Shown: piece by piece, positions 26,301 through 39,585 of the stretch
Numbering within the stretch: the stretch's first letter is position 1
Layout of the letters: each line of letters opens with the position of its first letter
Assembly (NCBI GenBank): GCA_951804985.1
Contig: OX638133.1
Coordinates: 888,501-952,500 of the forward strand
Source: Dryomyza anilis
Taxonomy: Eukaryota; Arthropoda; Insecta; Diptera; Dryomyzidae
DNA length: 64,000 nucleotides
Direction: 5' to 3'
Notes under the pieces: generated by a model
Database searches by the model: none
What the model saw: only the letters and a program-made list of their open reading frames with translations
Told to the model about the DNA's origin: nothing
Translations under genes and position numbers: made by a program

Positions 26301-29300
26301 GAATAAGTAGAAATGAAAATAATTCTCTGGCAACCTTGGCATTCGTGGCATGCAACCGTGTGCAGTTTTTGCTCTTGTGCCAGCATAAATAATCGTTGTT
26401 GTGTTGATGTCGGCTGTTGGTTGTCGCCTGACGTCGGCGATGTTGGCAACAATAACAACAACAGAAACAATATGATGAGCACGTTAAGTGGCGGAAATGA
26501 GACAGCGTTGGCAGCACTGTTGCTGGGAAATGAAACCCAGAATGCGTCTGAGTGCAACACACAGTTACTATATTCAATTAAGACAATTTTCAGAAATGTA
26601 TTTAAAAAAATAATAATACTTATATTACAGAAAATAATTGTTTATTAAAAAAAAAGAAGAATTCGGATTATGCAGGCAGTTTCTAACTTCCGATCGAGTC
26701 ATATTTATATTATCGCTGTACCATAATTCAAATTTACACAATAAACGTATTTCAATCAAATTTAATTCGTTAAACCACGAATACAATCCGATTTATATAC
26801 TCAAATATTTGAATTCCGATTTCAGAACATGCCCGATATATTGATAAACTTACGGGCATCTTAAAAAATTCACTTTCTATTGAAATTCAAATATTTTACA
26901 ATGAAAATCGTTCTTATACGTTTATTTTATACGAAGAAATCCAGTTCTAAACAGCAAAAAAATCGAAATCGATCCAGTTTAAATTTTATTACTTTTTCGA
27001 TTGAAAGTTGGGAGATGCCAGATCTAAATGTGTTATTGAAATTGTGGAATTTGAATATTTTTATCTCCACAACGACCTTTCATTTTTCAAAAATTATCGT
27101 TAACAGTAAAATGTGTCGCTTTGGAAATTAGTACCACATTTAATTAAATAACATTTATATGAAAACAGTCACAAAACCACTTTCTAAATAGGTTCATTTT
27201 TTAAAATAAATGTCACCACATATTTCGTATCGTCAAAAAGAATCTTTACATAAAATCCAGCTTAAATCGTATCTCATTAAAATATGAATATGTATTGCAA
27301 GGTTTTGAATGAAAACTGTGACCAATATATATTGTAGGAAAATAGGTCAGCAAGTTTTCATTGGGTACCTCAGACGCACTTTTACTTTCTTCATAGAAAC
27401 GACGGCTTAAGCTGCAAAGGGCTTCTTTAGAATTAGAGTAGCTTTTCGATTGCTGAAGTATTTTACAAGTTGGTTTCTATATTTTCACTTTTTTAGGTCA
27501 TGAATAATGTGTTATTACTGTGTGGCCAGAGCTCATCAGCATGGCTCTTAATAGCTCTTAATGAGCCAGACACAATTTGGAGATTCTAGGAAATGGCTGC
27601 AAAGCACAAAGCCATTATGCTGCTGAATGTAAGTGAGAGTTGGGAGAAGACGCTTTCATTAGAAGTACCATAAAGGTTTAAAAACATTAAATTGTTTGTG
27701 GTTTAAGGTGCCACCATGAATTTTGAAAACCCAGGTCATAAGAAGAAAGCGCGAACTGACTTTAAGCCGTGTTCACTTTCTGCTGCTGTCCTTAACGATT
27801 TCCTGCAGTCAACAAAAAGTCTGAACAAAAATAAAAAAAGACCTTCGTAAATTAGACACACAAATTCTACCTACCTACCTGAGTTGGGTTGGGTTCCAAA
27901 ACGAGCCGGAAGCTTCCGTCTTAAAAATTCAGCCGCTTCTGAACCTTGCGAAGGCCGCAGCACGAAATGTGGTTTTCAGTTGCATGGTATTTAAGCCATT
28001 TTTGTGCTTACTGTTTTCGGTCGGTTAGTGTTTTGTCATGCATTTGAAATTCGAGTGGATCCTCATATGAGAGGCTTCAGCAATGAATATATTTTTTTTA
28101 TTATTTTGCAGCTGCAGCTTTTAACATATTTTAAAAGAATTTTATGGCATTTGTGGCTTGAATTTCAAAAGAACAGACAGCTGTTATTGAGGTATTTTTG
28201 CAGTCTACTATGTAATATTCTGCCCAATAAAACATGCGAAATGAATCTCACTCAATTTTGAAGGTTATAGACGATTAATTGAGGCACACATAGAATATTG
28301 GTCAATAGTTCAAGAGACGTTGATTGCTGGCTTCAAGCACTGCGATAATTGGTTGCATTTCGGCCTCGAACACGAAATCTAATTTTGTATTACGTCTTCC
28401 AATTATCTTCGAACGTACGCTTGCTCTGGAAAAATCTTAATTAGTTATTGCTTTGGTTTCAGTGCTGCGAATAGTCAGCCTCATCATCATACTCCTCATT
28501 GCTGAATCTGGCGCATGTGAGCCTCAACAGCTTCGTTTAAATTCCGAGCTTCATTGATCGCACAATTAGTGCTTTCATTATCATGTACAGCCCAAGAAAT
28601 TAGCGGGCAGATGTTCTGAATCGATATGGTTTGAAATCGCGATCACGATTAGTAAACAATTTCTAATTGCTCTTCGATCTATGGATGGATGGTTGAAGAT
28701 CAGTGATCTTTAACATCAATTATTTCAATAATTTGGTTTCTGTTCAGTGACGATCATGGCGCAGGCGGAAAAGGTGATCGTAGTCGTCTCAGCGATCGAT
28801 CGCATCGTATGTTGTGCTTGCTCTGATATAAGTGCGTTAATCCCTATTGACCTTAATACCATGCAGAGCACTTACCAGGCATATCGATCACGCGGATCGT
28901 CGTTCCCACTAAGTCGAGCCGCTTCGAACGATGAAATTAATGAAAGCAGGTCAACAAGTCCAGCCTGCGTTTAGAGAATGGCTTGTAGAATTTAATGCCT
29001 GCTCAAGATTAGATAATTTTTGTGATCAATTGGTCGCGTCTTCTGGGTCAGACAAGTGATCGTGCAGAGGTACTTTCGTTGACCAACATCCGATGAACAC
29101 GTAGACGCCGCAGGTAGTTTGAAAAATAAAAAATATAAATAAAATAAAAATAATATAATAAAAAAAACAATTAAAAAGAGGCGCGTCTGCGAATATTAAT
29201 ATTAAATTTTATTGCATACTATTTTTCATTATTTGTGAAATTTGAGCGTATTTGAATTGTTTTTACTTTCTAAATTTTGTACAAAAATTGTCGTCAAAAA

Positions 29301-31046
29301 CCAATTAAATGATACACATTTTACTCAAAGTCATTTATCTAAATTTTGCGAAATGCGATCACCGCGCAAATTGACACAGATGTGTTAATGGCGGCCGATC
29401 ATAAGTGATCGATGGTCATTTATACATTCTGTGCGATTTCAATCGCATCTAACATTGCCAGCTCATGTTTCATTTGGCGCGCTTGGCATGCAAATTGTGC
29501 AGATAATTGCTACACAAATGAATTTCTTTTATTATTTGAGAATCGATCGATCGGTCGGTTGGTCCACTGATCGATCGATGCGCTTGTAAATCGATTCTGG
29601 AGTCGTATTAAAAGCGGTCGAGTTTCTCACATTTGTTACACTTTAAAGCGCCAAATGAAAGCGTTGTATGAAAGCGATCTTCACTGATTGTCATTGCGCA
29701 AAGACGTTTAAATTTACAATTTATGCTTCCCGTACCTTGGGAATTGTTTTGTACAATGACAAAATTATAAAAATTAATTAATTTTTTCATGCAACCAAAG
29801 CTGCGGAAAGAAACAGTACCTCAAGTTAATGCTGACAGCGATCGTGTTATTAACGGAAGAGGTGCGCTGGCGCATCCGCCTTTGTTACTTGCGCTGTCTG
29901 TGCCACATGTCACTTTGACATTTTAAAATTCTGTCGTAGCCGCGTGGTTTGTCTTGGACAAAGCGTGTCAGGTGGGCGTCATTTGAACTGAAAACAATTG
30001 CATTTATTGCCCACTTAAAAAGGCATTAAATGTAGGTACCAAAAGTGGCGACTCAAAAAAAAAACAAATACAAATACATAAAAAACACGTATTTATTCGG
30101 AAAATCGCGTAGGAATTGAACAATTCTTTTGTTTTTAGTGTTTGCTGTGGGTCACTTGATCGCGCGCGCCTGGCAACGATCGACGCCATGACAGTTATTG
30201 CGCCATGATAGTTGTTGCGCTTACATTGTAGCCTGTCAGCGCCAAATTTGGCATCACTGCGCATTTTGACAGCCTGTCAAATACTGCAGCAATGTGTGCT
30301 ACATGTCATTATAGCATGATATAAATGTATAGCATGAAAGCAATTTAGTGTTGCAAGCAAACTTCCCAAGATCTTCGTTTTCCAGGCATCATTCGAAAGG
30401 TTAAAATCAGATTTATCGAGTCTATTTGCAAATTAATCAAATTTTTAATTTTTATGACATTTTTAACTACTTTTAAGAAACGCTACAGACCACGAAAGGT
30501 ATTGTATTTTTGATAAATTTTTTCATAATATAAACTTTTTTTTATGATATAAACAATTTATCGCATGCGAGAAGAAAGCAAAAACTTTCACAATCAGAAG
30601 TTTTCATTTTAAATTGTGCAAGTCTTTTTTTCATTTTCGCCAACAAGCATCTTAAGTTACAGCTGACAATGTCAAGTTGTTGCTGCTGCTGCCATTGCCA
30701 GACATATGCAATAACAAGACATGCGACAAATTACAGCCAAATCTCGACTGGACACATTGTAAATTACAGCCTGCGAGCTGCGTTCGTCGGTCACGCATGC
30801 GAACACTTTTTAGTTTATTTTTTTATTTTTCATTTATTGTTGCTGCATTCTTGACCATGAATAACAACGAAAACAGACAAAATCACACCTTCAATTTATT
30901 AAATTTTGTCTGCAATTTGTTGGTCTATGCTGGCGGTTCCGCAAGTTGTCTTCTCTAGAAATCCAACTTTTTTTTTTTTTTTTGTTTTTGTTTTTTGTTA
31001 GATGCGATCTTTCGTAGCACTAAAGCAAATACCTACTAAAGTTATG

Positions 31047-31125
31047 ACCGGCAAGAGCAGCAGCAGCAACAATGTCGACAACAACAAAGACAGCATCAAC
31101 AACAATAATAATAACAACAACCTGA
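31047..31125 (+). repeat. CAG/CAA/AAT simple repeat
   Basis: An intronic run of AGCAGCAGCAGCAAC and AACAACAATAATAATAACAAC. Not coding as far as can be seen. Confidence 0.6.
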
Positions 31126-31779
31126 CGGGCTGCCTTTCGAAATAAGTGCTGTATGCATCGTAATAACCTCAACGTCCAGACTTAAAAGAAGCAGAAAACA
31201 TCAAGAAAAAACCAAAACCAAGCTGAGAAACCACAAGATCAGCGAACACAACAACAATTGTAGGCATAAGAACGAGAACAACTGCAAATGTTGCTGCTTT
31301 TATCAAACTTTGTTGTAGTTTTAAAATACGTGCAAAATACTTCGGCTCTGAACTTAATTCTGGAGTTTGTCAGTTTATTGACTGGCAGTGTGGTTGGCAA
31401 AATGCGGCACGGCCGACACAAAATGTTTGCTGAAAACAACTTAACGAAAAGTTGTAAATTTAACAAAAAAAAAAAATCATTTAAAAAGAACTACTCACTT
31501 TTTATACTTATAGTATAACAATATAAGTGTCGATAAGAGTTTTCGAAATTTCGTAATATAAAAAAAAATAATACAAATAATAAAAATAAAAAAAAAAATA
31601 AAAAAATAATGTTATCAACCTAACAATATATTTGTCAGAATAACAACAAGTAATTCATAAAGTTTTTTTGTTACACACTCTACAGAGTATAATAATCTAG
31701 ATATTACAATATCGCGATTACCAAAATTTTAAATTTTTTCTACTTAACAAAAAGTTTATCAATATAACAAAACATTTGT

Positions 31780-32830
31780 CAAGACAATTATTCTCCTTGA
31801 AAATAATTCGCCTTAACTTTTTCACCGAACCATTTTACACCAAGATAATTTTTGCATTTGGCAATTCATACCAGAGACAATTCTTCATCCCCGGACATTT
31901 TTTTCCCGAGATAATTCTTTCCCAAATTCTTTCCAGAGACACTTGTTTTCCTGGACGATTCTTTCACAGACAATTCTTCCCAAAAATATTGAGATAATTA
32001 TACCCCTAGACAATTAATACCCGAGAAAATTCTTCTTCCCTGGACAATTTTTTACCGAAACAATACTTCCAGCCAATTCTTACCGAATGCTTTCCAGAGA
32101 TACTTTTTGATCATACAATTCTTATTCTAGACATTTTCATACCCGGACTTGTTTCCCTAGACGATTCTTCCAGAGACAATTCTTCGCTAAATACCAAGAT
32201 TATTCTTCCCGACATTTTCATCCCCGGACATTTTTCTCGAGACAATACTTAACCGGACAATTCTTTCCAGAGATACTTGTTTCCCTAGAGGATTCTTACA
32301 GATACAATTCTTCCTTAATATTGAGAAATAGAATTCATCAAAAAGATAATTATTTCCCTAGACAATTAATACGCGAGAAATTCTTCTTCACTGAACAATT
32401 TTTTCCCTAGACAATACTAGATAATACTTCCAGCAAATTCTTCCCCGAATTCTTTCCAGACAATTCTTCCCAAAAAATATATAGATAATTACTATTCATC
32501 ACCAAGATTATTCTTCCCGACTGACCGATCTTTGGCTGTAAATCAAACAATTCATACCCAAGAAAATACTTCTTTCCCAATACTTTCATCGCCAATATTA
32601 TTCTTCCAGACTGACCGATATTTGGCTGTAATTCAAACAATTCATAGCCAAGAAAATTCTTCTTTCCCAATTGTTTCCCGCGATAATACTTCCCCGAATT
32701 CTTTTCAGAGACATTTGTTCCGCGAGATTATTTTTTTTAGACAATTCTTTCCGAAACAATTCTTCCGCTATTCAATTCTTACCAAGACATTTCTTTCCCA
32801 AAAAATATTGATAAATACCATAATTTTTAA
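31780..32830 (+). repeat. About 1 kb of degenerate GACAATTCTTCCC-type minisatellite
   Basis: Short units near ACAATTCTT(C/T)CC(C/A)GA recur dozens of times with irregular spacing. A longer unit of about 85 bp is clearly doubled: 32515-32590 and 32605-32680 share CTGACCGAT(C/A)TTTGGCTGTAA and AAACAATTCATA(C/G)CCAAGAAAAT. Open frames here, such as 32532-32840, are repeat artefacts. Confidence 0.7.
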
Positions 32831-33595
32831 ACAGCTTTAAAGGGGAATTGTCCGGGGAAGAATGATTTCTGGAAACAATAGTCTACAGGAAAAGTCTAGG
32901 AGAAGAATGTTATAAACAAACATATTTTATGGACGACGATTGATCTTCGGGAACAATAGTTTAGGGAAAAAATTGAATTTGTGACTCCTCGTTTAAACAT
33001 AGCAGTTATCTGTCTGTGTGATGAAATAGTCTCGAGGCAGAATCACCACTCGAAATACAATGGATATAGTATGTAATCTATTTTTTTCTATATTTCAACA
33101 TATCTGTAAAATATGCCCCGAATTTTGTCAACTTGACAATTCGTTGTTGTAAACTATACTAACCTGTTGCTGCGCGAGTGTTGCTGCCACAGTCTTAGCA
33201 GCAAAAAATCGCAATGACCTTCAGAAGTGAATTTACAGTCAAGACCAAGGTAACAACTCGCCGCAGCAGCCAGTGCAGCCAACGACCGGCCAGTCGGCCG
33301 ACCGACCGACCGCGCGACCATTTACCACGCATCACGTCCGGCGCATCATCCGGCGACCAGTTTTCGAAGCAGTTCACAGCAAACAGCAACAGTTGGTGGC
33401 GACGACTCCGACAACGTTGTTGGTTGGCTGGCATGGCATGTTGCTCGTAAACTAGTTGCAGCAGCAGTTGTTGCGACTATCGTTGTTCTTCCCCTGCTTC
33501 GTCTTGTAGCTGCGTTCTTAGTGCGCATTTCTTGTTGCTCTTCTTATGCTGTTGCTTATTTTTTTTGTAATTCCGCAGATTTTTCTTATCGTCGT

Positions 33596-33945
33596 ATTTC
33601 TTATTCTGCTGTTGCTGCATAGTTTGTTGCTGTTGCTGTGTTTTGAGTTATTTTTTAAGTTTTTGCCTGATGCTGCTGTCGGAATGTATTGCTGTTGTTG
33701 CTGCTGGTGCTGCCAGAACGCGTGATACATTTTATCAGCAGCCATAAATCTTGATAGTGCCCTGTTTGCAGCAACATGTTGCTGCCTATGCTGCTGGCCA
33801 ACAGAACGAAATCAATTTTTCAAAATGTTGAGACAATCTATAAAAATAAATAAAGCATAAAAATACAGGTCAAGGATAACAAAACCAACAACAGCAACGA
33901 TAGTAGCAGCAACAACAGCAACGACTGCAGCAGCAACAGCATGTG
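33596..33945 (+). repeat. CAG/CTG and CAA/TTG simple-repeat cluster
   Basis: TTGCTGCTG-type runs at 33600-33790 and AACAGCAAC/AGCAGCAAC runs at 33885-33945. On the minus strand the first gives a Gln-rich frame (33518-33745) that lacks splice or start support and was not called as a gene. Confidence 0.55.
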
Positions 33946-34569
33946 TGCCAAACTTTCTCAAGTGGCCGCCGTGCTGCCACATTGAGAACAAAACGCTGCA
34001 ATAACGCGCTTTAATTTGCAAGACAAACGCAATAAATCTTGGTACAGCATCCAACTGCCGTCTGTCTGTCCGTCCTGTCCGTCTTTGTGCTGTGATTCTC
34101 GTGACATGTGGCCACTCTGCCGCGCGCTACAACTGCCACAAACTGCAACATGCAACGCGTTATTGCTGGTTTCTAGCGTGCGCTAAAAATACTTAGTTTA
34201 TTTTGCAAATAACAAAAAAAAAAGAAAACTTCAACAAGACGTTGGTTCTTCGATCTGGCAGCACCACGTCATCTACTATCTGCGCACGTCGCCGTATTTC
34301 ATTTCGTGCCACAGCATTTATGCTAATCGCAATAAGGACCCGAACGGGACGCAACGACTGACCCTTGAGTGCTGCTCAGCCTAAGTCTGAAGAGTGCGAA
34401 CCCAGGGACATGACACGTAGTAGCGATCGGGCTAAATCGGGGTTGCACGTTTGCTAACAGAGATATGCATGACGTAGCAATAACTAATATTGAGTGGTAA
34501 TATTTTCAATTAATTACTTTTAATTTTATTTATTAAATGTTTTATATATTACGAGAACAAAAAAATTAC

Positions 34570-36090
34570 GCTAACTGCGCGAAAAACTATTTTTATAGTA
34601 TATAATTGGTTACAAAGTATAAAGTAATAATTATTTCTTTTTAATAATGAAACAAATTGAATTATTTTCATTATTAATACAATTAATACAATTTGATACA
34701 ATAAAATATACCTACGCACACTGCGCGAAAAACAATTATAATATGTGGAATTGTCTTAACAGTCGTATGACATGAGCAAAATATTTGTTTTTGCTGGCAC
34801 TTTTTATTTTACATAATAAATTTGTATTTTATAATTATTAACCATTATTAATGAGACAATAAAATCGCAATGAAAACTGCGCGAATTTTATTCATGTTTT
34901 ATTTTGATTGATTATGTTGCTTGATGATACTACACAAACTGCGCGAAAAACAATTATCATTTGTGAAATTGTCTTAACAGTCCAATGAAATAAGCAAAAT
35001 ATTTGTTTGTTGTTGTTTTTTTTTTGATTCTAAATAACAAATTTGTGTTTTATAATTTTTAACAATTATGAATGAGACAATAAACTCGCAATGAAAACTG
35101 CGCGAATTTTATTCATGTTTTATATTGATTGATTATGTTGCTTGATGATACTACACAAACTGCGCGAAAAACAATTCTCATTTGTGGAATTGTCTTAACA
35201 GTCGTATGAAATAAGCAAAATATTTGTTTTGTTGCCTCTTTTGATTCTAAATAACAAATTTGTATTTTATAATTTTTAACAATTATGAATGAGACAATAA
35301 ACTCGCAATGAAAACTGCGCGAATTTTATTCATGTTTTATATTGATTGATTATGTTGCTTGTGATTAAATTCATAGTTTTTTTTATATAACTAACAAAAT
35401 CATTATTTTATAATTTATAAGAAATATGGACTATTTATGCTCAGATTAAACATATAATAACTACGCGAAAAACAATTTTAATTTATACTAAAATTATTTT
35501 ATAGTTTTTACCATTAAATATTATGTTAACATGATGATATTCTCATTATATTTATTAGTAATTTTACAAATAACTTATTAAATCTGCAATAGACTAATAA
35601 GTAACATATTATAAGTGCGCGAAAAACGTATGTTAAATTATGTTCTATATGCTTCTCGGAATAAATTAATAATTTGTTAAAATAATGATACTTTTTTACA
35701 TTGACTAATAAATATACACAATTATAGTAAAATAGATACAATGCCGCAAAATAATAACTGCACGAAAAATGATTTTAATATATAGCATTATTTTAACAAT
35801 GTTTTTAGCATGAAATAATATGTTAAAAATAATGATATTCTCAACACATTTATTATTCAATACAATAATTATAAAAATAACTTATTAAATCTCCAATAGA
35901 ATATTATTCTATTAATAACTGCGCGAAAAACCATATTAAATTGTGTTTTTTATATTTTTTTAGCATTAAATACCAATTTGTTGAAATAATGATTCCTTTT
36001 TATTGAACAATATAAACATTATACATAATTATAATTATATCGAAACAATACAGCAAAATAAAACAAATGATAGCTACGCGAAAAACGATT
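34570..36090 (+). repeat. Tandem array with recurring TGCGCGAAAAAC motif
   Basis: The motif (or one-mismatch forms) occurs at 34576, 34722, 34940, 35161, 35462, 35616, 35759, 35920 and 36075. A shorter TGCGCGAATTTT form occurs at 34878, 35099 and 35316. The middle part is a regular repeat of 217-221 bp (34722-35360), with units sharing TGTCTTAACAGTC and TATTGATTGATTATGTTGCT. The outer units are more diverged and 140-160 bp apart. The sequence is about 75-80% AT apart from the motif, which stands out sharply as the conserved part. Reverse-complemented, it reads TTTCGCGCA, an E2F-like site. Confidence 0.75.
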
Positions 36091-37398
36091 TTAATTTGTG
36101 GCATTGCTTCACGCACCTAATAAACAGTTATTCGAACGATAATTTTTCGTTCCTATTAATGCATTAATATTATTAATACATAAAACTTGAAAATATATGC
36201 GTGAAGTTAATTTTTTCATAGATAAGCTTTTAATGTTTAGTAATTTTTATTAATTTATTATAATTCAATTTATAAACTATCATATTAATTAAAATATTTA
36301 CATTTATTGCTCTTCGCCACTATGTATTTTCAAAATATACAAATTCCAAACCGGCAGCAGGCCCCCCACATAATCGTTAGAAAGTTGCTACTGAAAATGC
36401 TCCGTATATAAAAAAATAAAAACCACAACAATGAACACCATGAAAAAATATTTATTATTCGTAGCAAATCGTCGTAAAAATCAGCTGTTATAAATGATCG
36501 GGCGTAGATCGCTGATGCTGATTTGTTCGAGTAACATAGGAAAAACACACAAGAAACAAAAAAAAAAAAAAATTGTTGAAAGAAAAAACAAAATCCGCAC
36601 CGCATTCGTCTCAGCAACATATTCAATGTGCCGGTCACATACTACTCGACCACATAATGGGCCCGGTTCAGCAATAACGACCGATCGAAGGTCTTTTTTT
36701 TTTTAAACAACGCGCGAAATGCGTTGATCATTGGTATGTGGTATTGATGCAAATCTATTCAAATTGAAAACATTTGTAAATGTTTTATTTTAATCACAAC
36801 AACGACGACGGTGTAAACAGGGCGTCATTGTGCCATACGTAACAATTTTTCTGGGTTGGGACCTGATTTTTCATTATTATCTATCGGCTTAATAAATAAC
36901 TGATATTTTCTAAGATTTCAATATGTTGGAAATTTGTTATTCAAATCAGTGGTTTTTCAACTGTTTTCTCTTTTTTGTTGTTGATGTTGTGTTCATTGCA
37001 GTGGAGTGAATGCATTTCTTCGTACTGATCGATCGTGCGTGCAGATCATTTGTTTTGCGGCAACGAATCTCTGCCTGGTGTTTCGTGATTTTTATGTCGC
37101 AATGTGGGTGAGTTGCTCATATAATAGGTGTTGGTTGCATCTTCACTTTCGAACACTTTTTAACACATTACGATCGTCGTACACGCAAACGTATGTCCTT
37201 GTAACTGCAGCGATCTCTTTGTGCTGCGATCTCTTTGTGTTTTGCCGTCGAAATGCCAAAAATTATAGCTAATGAACTCATAAACCGCATGCAACATAAA
37301 TAAATATTTAAACAACAGTTGACAGCTGGCGGCGAAAGGCACCGATTGGCGATCGTCGATCGCATTATCGCACGTCTTTGAAATGCGCGCGGCGGCGC

Positions 37399-37429
37399 TG
37401 ATGCACTATCGCATTGCGATAGTGCATCA
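37399..37429. repeat. Perfect 31-bp palindrome in intron 1
   Basis: TGATGCACTATCGCA, a single T, then its exact reverse complement. It lies in a GATCG-rich island (37000-37700). Possible protein-binding site or small hairpin. Confidence 0.75.
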
Positions 37430-37914
37430 AAGGCCTCTGCGGCAATCAGCGCGCATCCCCAGTAACAAGAAAAAGAACTTGAAGATTGGCAGATCACACG
37501 GCAGATCAACTATTGATGCGTTGTACGTTCGATCGGTGCCTCTCTCGCTAACATCACATGTGATGCTTCCCTGCGATCGACGCTTTAGTGCGAACGCCGT
37601 TTTAGTGCGATCGGCTGATGTAATGCGAGATCGGCAGCTGCTTTTACAGCTTTAATGCAGCCATTAAGCGCTTAAACGTATTTATTTTTGGCTTTACGAT
37701 CGCTGCCTTGGCTCACGATGATGGTACGTAAGACAGACGTTCATATGCCTAATGAACTCTACTAAATTTTGTTAATGCTCGACGACGCCATGTTTTGGGT
37801 TAGTTATGCCTTGTAATGCGTGGTTTTTAATTTGTTTTTGGAATATTTTTGCAAAAATTTAACATATGTTCAAAAGAAACTAAAAAATATGTGTTCGATT
37901 TATACACTCGGAAA

Positions 37915-38938
37915 AAGTTCGTCATTTAGTAAAATTTTGATCTTCAGAACTATTCATAATATTAATGACTACGAATTTATTTTAATAAACTTTGTTTCGA
38001 ATATATTTTTGAAAAAATTTAATAACTAAAAGGTTTTGAAATAACTTTTATTTTGAAAAAATAATTTTGCGAATTTCTTTTAAAACAATGTTTTCGAATG
38101 TATTCTAGGAAAAATATTTTCGACTTTTTTATATTTTAAAATTTTCGTTTTTAAAAGAATTTAAAAAATAATAAAAAAATTAAACATAATGGTTTTGAAA
38201 TAAATTTTATTTAGAAAAAATATTTTTTCGAATATCTTTTAAAATAATGTTTTCGAATGTATTCAAGTAAAAATATTTTTGATTTTTTTTTTTCAATTTT
38301 CGTTTTTAAAAGTATATTTCAAAAAAAAAAAAAATATTATTTTTATAGAAAATATTTTTTTTAGAACACATTTTCTAATTTTGATATTTTCGAAAAACAT
38401 TTTTTTTCATTTTTTTTTTTAATTTAAAAAAAAAAAAAAATTTGAAGCAATATGTTCCATTTTATTTAGAAAAATATTTTATTTTTGGAATTTTTGTAGT
38501 TATTTTCGATTATTTTGTTTTAAAAAAATATATTAAATTTTTATTTTTGTTTTAAAAAATATTTTTCGATTTTTTTTTTATTTTGAAAAGATATTTTTCG
38601 ATTTTTGTTAAATATGTTCAAATTTATATTTTAAAAAAAGGTTACATTTATTGTCGAATAATAGTAAAATATATAGCATTACTGGTTTTACTTAAAAGTT
38701 TAAACAAAAAAAAAATTCAAAATAAAAAAAATATTCCAGCATTTAAATTACATGAACCTTATAAGAATTGTAAATACATAATCGTTAAATGAAGACGAAT
38801 TTTTGGTTTGTAAATTTTATTTAAATTTGATAAAGTTGAAAACCGTTGAAAATTAAATAAATAAAATTAGATTTAAATAATTTTAAATTCCATATGTAAA
38901 ATTTTAAGTGATGAAAAATTAAATATTCTTTTTCTGTG
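37915..38938. mobile_element. Probable CAC-ended TIR element, TA duplication
   Basis: This 1024-bp, extremely AT-rich element starts CACTCGGAAAAAGTTCG and ends ATTCTTTTTCTGTG, flanked by TA (37913-37914 and 38939-38940). After the left end a GAACTATTCATAATATTAATGACTA-like stretch matches the elements at 2967 and 6352. The interior is a run of ATTTTCGAAT(A/G)T and TTTTAAAA(A)TATTTTTCGA units. No coding is seen. Its terminal match is weaker than that of the other copies. Confidence 0.6.
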
Positions 38939-39521
38939 TACATTGCGTGCCGAACTGACTGATGTTTCGTTGTTAATGCTTAAGCCATTTGTGGCCCAAT
39001 AAAGTCTAAAAAATTGTTTATTATTTGATCAATCATTAAAAAGTAATTTAAAGCTACGAATAATGTGAATTCTTGGAAATGCGAGAACGTGCTGAGAATA
39101 AATCAAATTCTTATAACGGCTCTTGCTATAATTAATGATATCTTTCAAAGAAATGATTTTTTAAACTATGAACTACGAAGAGCGTTAATGACCAGACGAG
39201 AAATTTAGTTTTAAATTAATTAAACATTTTCAGAAATTAAATTAAAAAATATTTAACTAAAAATTAATTTTTAAATAAATCATTTTTTTTTAATTTATTC
39301 AAATCTAAAAATCTTAATACGTCAGCATTACAATAATTTGTGTTGCTATTAACATGATTTACGTCCGTTCTATTATGTCTCAATAACATTTCAATCAATT
39401 TCAATCAATGCGATCGTCGGCGATCGCGCAGAATAGAATTATCCGATGAATGTCTTGCTCAATTGCTTCAAATTGAGTTGCAACATGCAACAACAATAGT
39501 GTTCATCAGTTGGCGCATAAT

Positions 39522-39585
39522 TGGCACCAATCGCACCTAGATCGCACCAATCGCACACCGATCTCACCCCAATCGCATCCTGCAT
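39522..39585 (+). repeat. 20-bp minisatellite (GCACCAATCGCACCTAGATC)
   Basis: Three units of about 20 bp, differing at a few positions. It lies in a GATCG-rich island in intron 1. Confidence 0.6.

Noticed and set aside
26015..26560. 181-codon minus-strand open frame with a Leu-rich stretch
   Set aside because: The Leu run comes from a CAA/CAG-type repeat on the other strand, and several frames are open at once. No family recognised.
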